From positions 62,001-126,000 of the forward strand of contig JAKVKP010000004.1 in assembly GCA_022484805.1 (NCBI GenBank): DNA of 64,000 bases, given 5' to 3'. This DNA comes from Streptococcaceae bacterium (GTDB lineage: Bacteria > Bacillota > Bacilli > Lactobacillales > Streptococcaceae). The position numbers and the translations under genes are program-made. Shown piece after piece: positions 60,170 through 64,000 of the stretch; positions within the stretch are counted from its first letter, which is position 1, and every line of letters starts with the position of its first letter. The notes below the pieces were generated by a model. That model worked only from the letters and a program-made list of their open reading frames with translations, had not been told where the DNA came from and did not search any database.

Positions 60170-60928
60170 ATGATAAAATTTTCTCACGTTGAAAAATATT
60201 ATGGTGATTACCATGCACTAAGAGATATAAATCTCGAAATCGAGAAAGGACAAGTTGTTGTCTTAATCGGTCCTTCTGGGTCCGGTAAATCAACATTAAT
60301 TCGTACCATAAACGCGCTTGAGGAAATCAATAGCGGAACACTTAATGTGAATGGACACGATGTTTCCAAGGCTAGTCCAAAAGAACTTACCGAACTTCGA
60401 AAAGAGGCCGGAATGGTATTCCAACATTTCAACCTTTATCCTCATAAAACCGTTTTAGAAAATATTACACTCGCACCAGTCAAAGTGTTAGGACAAGATA
60501 TTAGAGAAGCAACTCGAACAGCAGAAAAATTCCTAAAATTCGTTAGTATGTGGGATAAAAAAGATGCTTATCCAAACACTCTCTCTGGTGGACAAAAGCA
60601 ACGGATTGCAATCGCAAGAGGCTTGGCAATGAACCCGGAATTATTATTATTTGATGAACCAACTTCTGCTCTAGATCCAGAAACCATTGGGGACGTTTTG
60701 GCTGTTATGCAAAAATTAGCAAAAGAAGGCATGAGCATGATTGTCGTAACACACGAAATGGGCTTTGCACGAGAAGTGGCCGATCGGGTCATCTTTATGG
60801 CGGAGGGACAAATCCTAGAGGACACCACAGATGTTCAAGGATTTTTTGATCACCCTAAAGAAGAACGTGCCAAACAGTTCTTGAGCAAAATTATTAATCA
60901 CACCTCAGACAAAGTCATTTCTGACTAA
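60170..60928 (+). CDS. glnQ: Polar amino-acid ABC transporter ATP-binding protein (GlnQ type)
   Basis: A 252-residue ABC ATPase. Walker [14 protein letters not shown]-loop [11 protein letters not shown], signature LSGGQKQR, Walker [16 protein letters not shown], and the H-loop VVTHEMGFA are intact. The family drives uptake of glutamine, glutamate or related amino acids. AAGGAAGTG precedes the ATG. It comes first here, followed by a 285-base gap, then glnH and two permease genes. Confidence 0.94.
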   Translation: MIKFSHVEKYYGDYHALRDINLEIEKGQVVVLIGPSGSGKSTLIRTINALEEINSGTLNVNGHDVSKASPKELTELRKEAGMVFQHFNLYPHKTVLENITLAPVKVLGQDIREATRTAEKFLKFVSMWDKKDAYPNTLSGGQKQRIAIARGLAMNPELLLFDEPTSALDPETIGDVLAVMQKLAKEGMSMIVVTHEMGFAREVADRVIFMAEGQILEDTTDVQGFFDHPKEERAKQFLSKIINHTSDKVISD

Positions 60929-61213
60929 GCTGCTAAAAGTGCTCATTCATGTGCCCAAGGAGGTCATATAACCCTCCAAAGAAACATTGAGCCTTTAGCC
61001 TAGCTATCAGACTAAAATAATCTAGCTTCAACGGTTGGAAGCACACGCCATAAGTTAAAATAATTTATGACAATATTCAAACTAATCCTTCAGAGCCTTT
61101 GAGCTCATCTTAAATGCAAGCCTGATTGAATACCATTGTCCCTCTAATTATTTTGCACTTAGATTAGTGTTCCATAATGTGCCGTTTCAGCTTTTTAGAA
61201 TAGGAGTATACAA
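60929..61213 (+). other. 285-base spacer between glnQ and glnH, no gene
   Basis: No open frame with a ribosome site. GGAGG and CCTCC (about 60959-60976) and an imperfect hairpin CTTCAACGGTTGGAAG (near 61026) are possible RNA structures; CTAGCT occurs twice near 61000-61025. A separate promoter or regulatory leader for glnH is possible. Confidence 0.4.
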
Positions 61214-62023
61214 ATGATGAAACCAATCAAAAAATTGCTACCATTTGTTATGAGCCTTGTGACCTTGTTTATTTTATCAGGGTGTGGCAAGGGGCTAGCA
61301 GATAAAAATGTAGCTGAAATCGTTCAAAGCGATCAAAAAATTATTTGGGGCGTAAAAAACGACACTCGACTATTCGGCATGATCAACATTGAAACAGGTG
61401 AAATCGAAGGTTTCGATATTGATATTGCAAAAGCCATCACCAAAGAAATACTAGGCGACGAAAGTAAAGCAGAATTTGTCGAAGTAACCAGTAAAACAAG
61501 AATTCCATTATTAAAAAACGGTAATATTGATGCAATTATTGCAACCATGACCATCACCGATGAACGTAAAAAGCAAGTTGATTTTTCACAAGTTTATTTC
61601 GATGCTGGTCAATCTCTTTTAGTTAAAAAAGGCTCAGATATTCAATCAATTGATGACCTTGATGCTTCTACAACCGTCTTGGCTGTAAAAGGCTCTACGT
61701 CAGTTGTAAATATTAAAAAAGCAGCACCTGAAGCCAAGGTTTTAGAATTTGAAAACTACGCTGAATGCTTTACCGCACTTAAATCAGGTCAAGGTGATGC
61801 TATGACTACCGATAATTCTATCCTATTAGGCTTACAAACTGATAATCCAGACTACGAGTTAACCGGTGGTAATTTCACGAATGAACCTTACGGCATCGCC
61901 ATCAACAAGGGACAAACTGAATTTCTAGCACAAGTCAATAAAGCTTTAGACACATTACACGAAAATGGGACTTACGATGAAATCTATAATAAATGGTTCC
62001 CTAATTTGAAGGAGGCGGAATAA
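61214..62023 (+). CDS. glnH: Polar amino-acid ABC transporter binding lipoprotein (GlnH type)
   Basis: A 269-residue extracytoplasmic binding protein. Signal peptide with lipobox LSGC near residue 25, then the periplasmic-type fold: IIWGVKNDTRLFGMI, IEGFDIDIAKAITKEIL, DAIIATMTITDERKKQVDFSQVYF, and VKKGSDIQSIDDL, the typical family 3 order. AGGAG precedes ATG 61214. It should bind glutamine or glutamate by family, although the ligand is not provable. Two permease genes follow with four- and 12-base gaps. Confidence 0.92.
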   Translation: MMKPIKKLLPFVMSLVTLFILSGCGKGLADKNVAEIVQSDQKIIWGVKNDTRLFGMINIETGEIEGFDIDIAKAITKEILGDESKAEFVEVTSKTRIPLLKNGNIDAIIATMTITDERKKQVDFSQVYFDAGQSLLVKKGSDIQSIDDLDASTTVLAVKGSTSVVNIKKAAPEAKVLEFENYAECFTALKSGQGDAMTTDNSILLGLQTDNPDYELTGGNFTNEPYGIAINKGQTEFLAQVNKALDTLHENGTYDEIYNKWFPNLKEAE

Positions 62024-62026
62024 GCT

Positions 62027-62677
62027 ATGTTGACAATCATCCAAAACTACTGGCCAGAGCTACTTTCCGGCTTTAAAATAACCCTCTTTTCAAGCATCAT
62101 CGCTTTAATTTTAAGCTTAGTTATTGGCACGCTAATGGCAATCTTACAACTCACTAAGAATAAAATAATTGCCTTTTTAGCTAAAGCATACGTAGAAATT
62201 TTTAGAAATATTCCACTTTTGGTCATTGTAATGTTTTTCTTTATCGTCTTACCAATGAGTGGGCTACCTGTTGACGGCTTTACTGCTGGTACAATCGGAC
62301 TGGCATTATATACTTCTGCATTTATTGCTGAAACCATTCGTGCAGGTATTCTTGGCGTCCCAGTTGGACAAGTTGAAGCCGGTCTATCTAGTGGATTTAC
62401 CTCTTCTCAAGTTTACCAATACATTGTTTTGCCACAAGCATTTAAAATTGTAATTCCACCGCTTGGTAATCAATTTATCAATTTAGTTAAAAATAGTTCT
62501 ATTTTAGCAGTTGCTGCTGGTCTTGATTTAATGTATCAAGGTGATGCTATTGCGAGTTTAACTTTTGATACAGTCAATACCTACATCGTTGTCGCTGGCT
62601 TCTATTTAATTCTAACTTTGCCATTAAGTTACTTAATGAATTATTTAGAGCGTCGCTGGTCAATCACTGAAGGATAG
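62027..62677 (+). CDS. Amino-acid ABC transporter permease (first)
   Basis: A 216-residue membrane protein of the HisMQ/GlnP type: about five helices and the EAA-type coupling loop in AGLSSGFTSSQVYQYIVLPQAF (roughly residues 119-140). RNIPLLVIVMFFFIVLP is typical of the family. The ribosome site, GGAGG, lies inside the end of glnH. It pairs with the next permease. Confidence 0.92.
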   Translation: MLTIIQNYWPELLSGFKITLFSSIIALILSLVIGTLMAILQLTKNKIIAFLAKAYVEIFRNIPLLVIVMFFFIVLPMSGLPVDGFTAGTIGLALYTSAFIAETIRAGILGVPVGQVEAGLSSGFTSSQVYQYIVLPQAFKIVIPPLGNQFINLVKNSSILAVAAGLDLMYQGDAIASLTFDTVNTYIVVAGFYLILTLPLSYLMNYLERRWSITEG

Positions 62678-62689
62678 GAGGAGTAATTA

Positions 62690-63352
62690 ATGGAAAATTT
62701 TATAGATGCTTATTCTTGGATTAATTTACGCTTCCTTTTCAAAGGCCTGGTCGTCACTTTCCAAGTTGCCACTGCTTCAATTTTGCTTAGTTTCTTAATC
62801 GGCACCTTACTTGGTTGGTTACGCTTTGCTAAATTGCCATTCATTTCAAAAATTGTAGGACTGATTATTGATATAATTCGTAACCTACCTTTACTACTCA
62901 TTATTTTCTTCACCTACTTTGCAATTCCTCAATTAACGGGAATTCGTTTTAATATATTCTGGGCAGCAGTTACTGCCTTGACCATCTTTGAATCTGCAAT
63001 GGTTTCTGAAATCATTCGTGCAGGGCTAGTTGCAATTCCAAGAGGTCAAATGGAGGCTGGCTTATCCACTGGATTAAGCAAAAAGGCAACAATGTTTTAC
63101 ATCATTTTTCCACAAGCATTTCGAATGATGATTCCAGCCTTAGTTTCTCAATTTATTTCACTGGTTAAGGATACTTCACTTGCGATTATTATTTCGCTAC
63201 CAGAATTAACACATCAAGCACAAATTATCTATGGTCAAAATTCCAATTACGTTATCCCGATGTTTTTACTATTAGCAGTTATATATTTTATCATCTGCTA
63301 TTTCCTAAGCATCATCTCAAAAATATTGGAAAAAAGACTCAGCTATGCTTAA
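62690..63352 (+). CDS. Amino-acid ABC transporter permease (second)
   Basis: A 220-residue permease with five membrane helices, RNLPLLLIIFFTYFAIP and the EAA-type loop in AGLSTGLSKKATMFYIIFPQAFR. The paired permeases are usual for glutamine transport in lactic acid bacteria. AGGAGGAG precedes the ATG. A hairpin terminator follows directly after the stop. Confidence 0.92.
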   Translation: MENFIDAYSWINLRFLFKGLVVTFQVATASILLSFLIGTLLGWLRFAKLPFISKIVGLIIDIIRNLPLLLIIFFTYFAIPQLTGIRFNIFWAAVTALTIFESAMVSEIIRAGLVAIPRGQMEAGLSTGLSKKATMFYIIFPQAFRMMIPALVSQFISLVKDTSLAIIISLPELTHQAQIIYGQNSNYVIPMFLLLAVIYFIICYFLSIISKILEKRLSYA

Positions 63353-63363
63353 AATTTAGATTA

Positions 63364-63396
63364 TCAAAGGTGGGGATATAAATCCTTGCCTTTTTT
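63364..63396 (+). terminator. Terminator of the amino-acid transporter operon
   Basis: AAAGGTGGGGAT with ATCCTTGCCTTT forms an imperfect stem with a four-base loop and a T run, similar in style to the one at 47589. Confidence 0.7.
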
Positions 63397-63489
63397 AATC
63401 TTCTTTTCCAAAAAAACATTGGTCAGACTACTCCAATTATGAATTGATTAATTTTAAATATTTATTTATGAAAAAAAAAATAAATTTGA

Positions 63490-63495
63490 TATAAT
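63490..63495 (+). promoter_or_regulatory. Probable -10 box for the degV gene
   Basis: TATAAT with TTATGA about 18 bases upstream. A long AT-rich leader of about 150 bases follows, with no other gene-like feature and an inverted pair ACTGGT/ACCAGT at 63512-63562. Confidence 0.45.
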
Positions 63496-63651
63496 TGAAA
63501 CAGACATAATACTGGTATAACACTAATAATTTATTTTAATTAGGAATATATAACCAGTTTTAATTATTTTCCAATTCAAAATGAAAACGAACCAGCAATA
63601 GCTAAATGAGCTAAGCCGAATGTCCGTTTATTAAAAAGGAGTATTCATTAT

Positions 63652-64000
63652 ATGAGTAGCATAAAAATCGTAACCGATTCTTCAATCACTATTGAAGAAG
63701 GACTTGCCGAAAAATTAGGAATTACCATTGTCTCTTTATCATTTATGATTGATGGTATTGTTTATCAAGACAGCGAAGTCTCTGGTAATGAATTTATGCG
63801 GATGATGGCTGAAGGTCGAACACTTCCTAAGACAAGCCAACCTCCCATCGGAGAATTTGTAGAAATTTATAAACAGTTAATGGCTGATGGCAGTTCAATT
63901 ATCTCAATTCATATGTCGCAATCACTAAGTGGAACAGTAGAAGCTGCACGTCAAGCTAGTAAGCTGGTAGAAGGTGACATTACTGTGATTGACTCTGGCT
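63652..64000 (+). CDS. DegV family fatty-acid-binding protein, partial
   Basis: The first 116 residues of a DegV protein; the rest lies beyond the window. IKIVTDSSITIEEGLAEKL, IVSLSFMIDGIVYQD and the TSQPPIGEFVEIYKQL and IHMSQSLSGTVEAARQA motifs fit the family, where the Ser/Thr contact the lipid carboxylate. Relatives (FakB) bind fatty acids for the FakA kinase, so a lipid-metabolism role is likely; whether it is a FakB with a FakA partner cannot be checked. AAAGGAG lies before the ATG. Confidence 0.9.
   Translation, partial: MSSIKIVTDSSITIEEGLAEKLGITIVSLSFMIDGIVYQDSEVSGNEFMRMMAEGRTLPKTSQPPIGEFVEIYKQLMADGSSIISIHMSQSLSGTVEAARQASKLVEGDITVIDSG

Noticed and set aside
1-64000. CRISPR array, rRNA operon, replication origin or prophage
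   Set aside because: No regularly spaced direct repeats, rRNA signatures, DnaA-box cluster beside dnaA, or phage structural genes were found when reading through.

Overview
This 64 kb window is chromosomal DNA of a low-GC Gram-positive bacterium of the order Lactobacillales. The indicators are AT-rich sequence, strong GGAGG ribosome sites, frequent TTG and GTG starts, WalRKHI, the tmk-darA-holB-ricT-yabA-rsmI replication/housekeeping block, a WxL/DUF916 surface pair, a split ThrE exporter, a DUF2969 protein and a malate maePE/maeKR locus. The gene set looks Enterococcaceae/Carnobacteriaceae/Lactobacillaceae-like rather than streptococcal, because walH and walI are present. I cannot name a species. 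No rRNA, CRISPR array, prophage, insertion sequence or replication origin was seen. There is one tRNA gene (Gln).

Layout. 1-5 kb: the end of an unidentified gene, a DUF960 protein, nudF-small membrane protein-mtnN (minus strand), and xpaC/telA (plus). 5-10 kb: malate utilisation, with malic enzyme maeE and permease maeP divergent from the two-component system maeKR; a perfect CcpA-type cre and MaeR-like repeats lie between them. 10-11.7 kb: an aldo/keto reductase and a divergent MerR regulator sharing one operator-promoter region. 11.8-17 kb: a PhnDCE1E2-type transporter operon ending in a cytoplasmic 5'-nucleotidase. 17-20.6 kb: a DUF916/DUF3324 protein and a large WxL protein with an unusual N-terminal domain. 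21-28 kb: tRNA-Gln, a DUF2969 protein, an FAD-linked 2-hydroxyacid dehydrogenase, CorA, a small membrane protein, TagO, an LCP ligase, a GNAT enzyme and TsaE. 28-39 kb (mostly plus): RarD, YaaA-RecF, an esterase, RpiA, an FNT channel, a degenerate serine-recombinase homologue, GpmA, sortase A, ApbE and a C-terminally extended NADH dehydrogenase. 39-43 kb: rsmI to tmk. 43-46 kb: a cluster of unknown membrane and coiled-coil proteins. 46-52 kb: a purine permease with PurBox-like sites, then a rhamnose/glycosyltransferase operon. 52.5-55 kb: split ThrE and a lipid kinase. 55-60 kb: walRKHI. 60-64 kb: a GlnQHMP-type amino-acid transporter and the start of a DegV protein.

Shared themes. Cell-envelope functions are dense: TagO and LCP (wall glycopolymer start and attachment), the RmlD/glycosyltransferase set, sortase, WxL, WalRKHI and the lipid kinase. 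Respiratory or redox functions cluster at 35-39 kb: ApbE, which flavinylates extracytoplasmic proteins, is divergent from an Ndh2 with an extra membrane domain, a pair also found in flavin-based extracellular electron transfer loci.

Most unusual points: a MaeK-type sensor kinase whose ATP-binding domain lacks recognisable N and G boxes; a serine-recombinase homologue that has lost its active-site arginines, next to a long dyad; a WxL protein carrying a GATase-like N-terminal domain; an unknown three-gene operon at 43.5-46.1 kb; and a small membrane protein whose ribosome site and start codon are separated by a hairpin. No single region is proven to be a new system; these are the best candidates.
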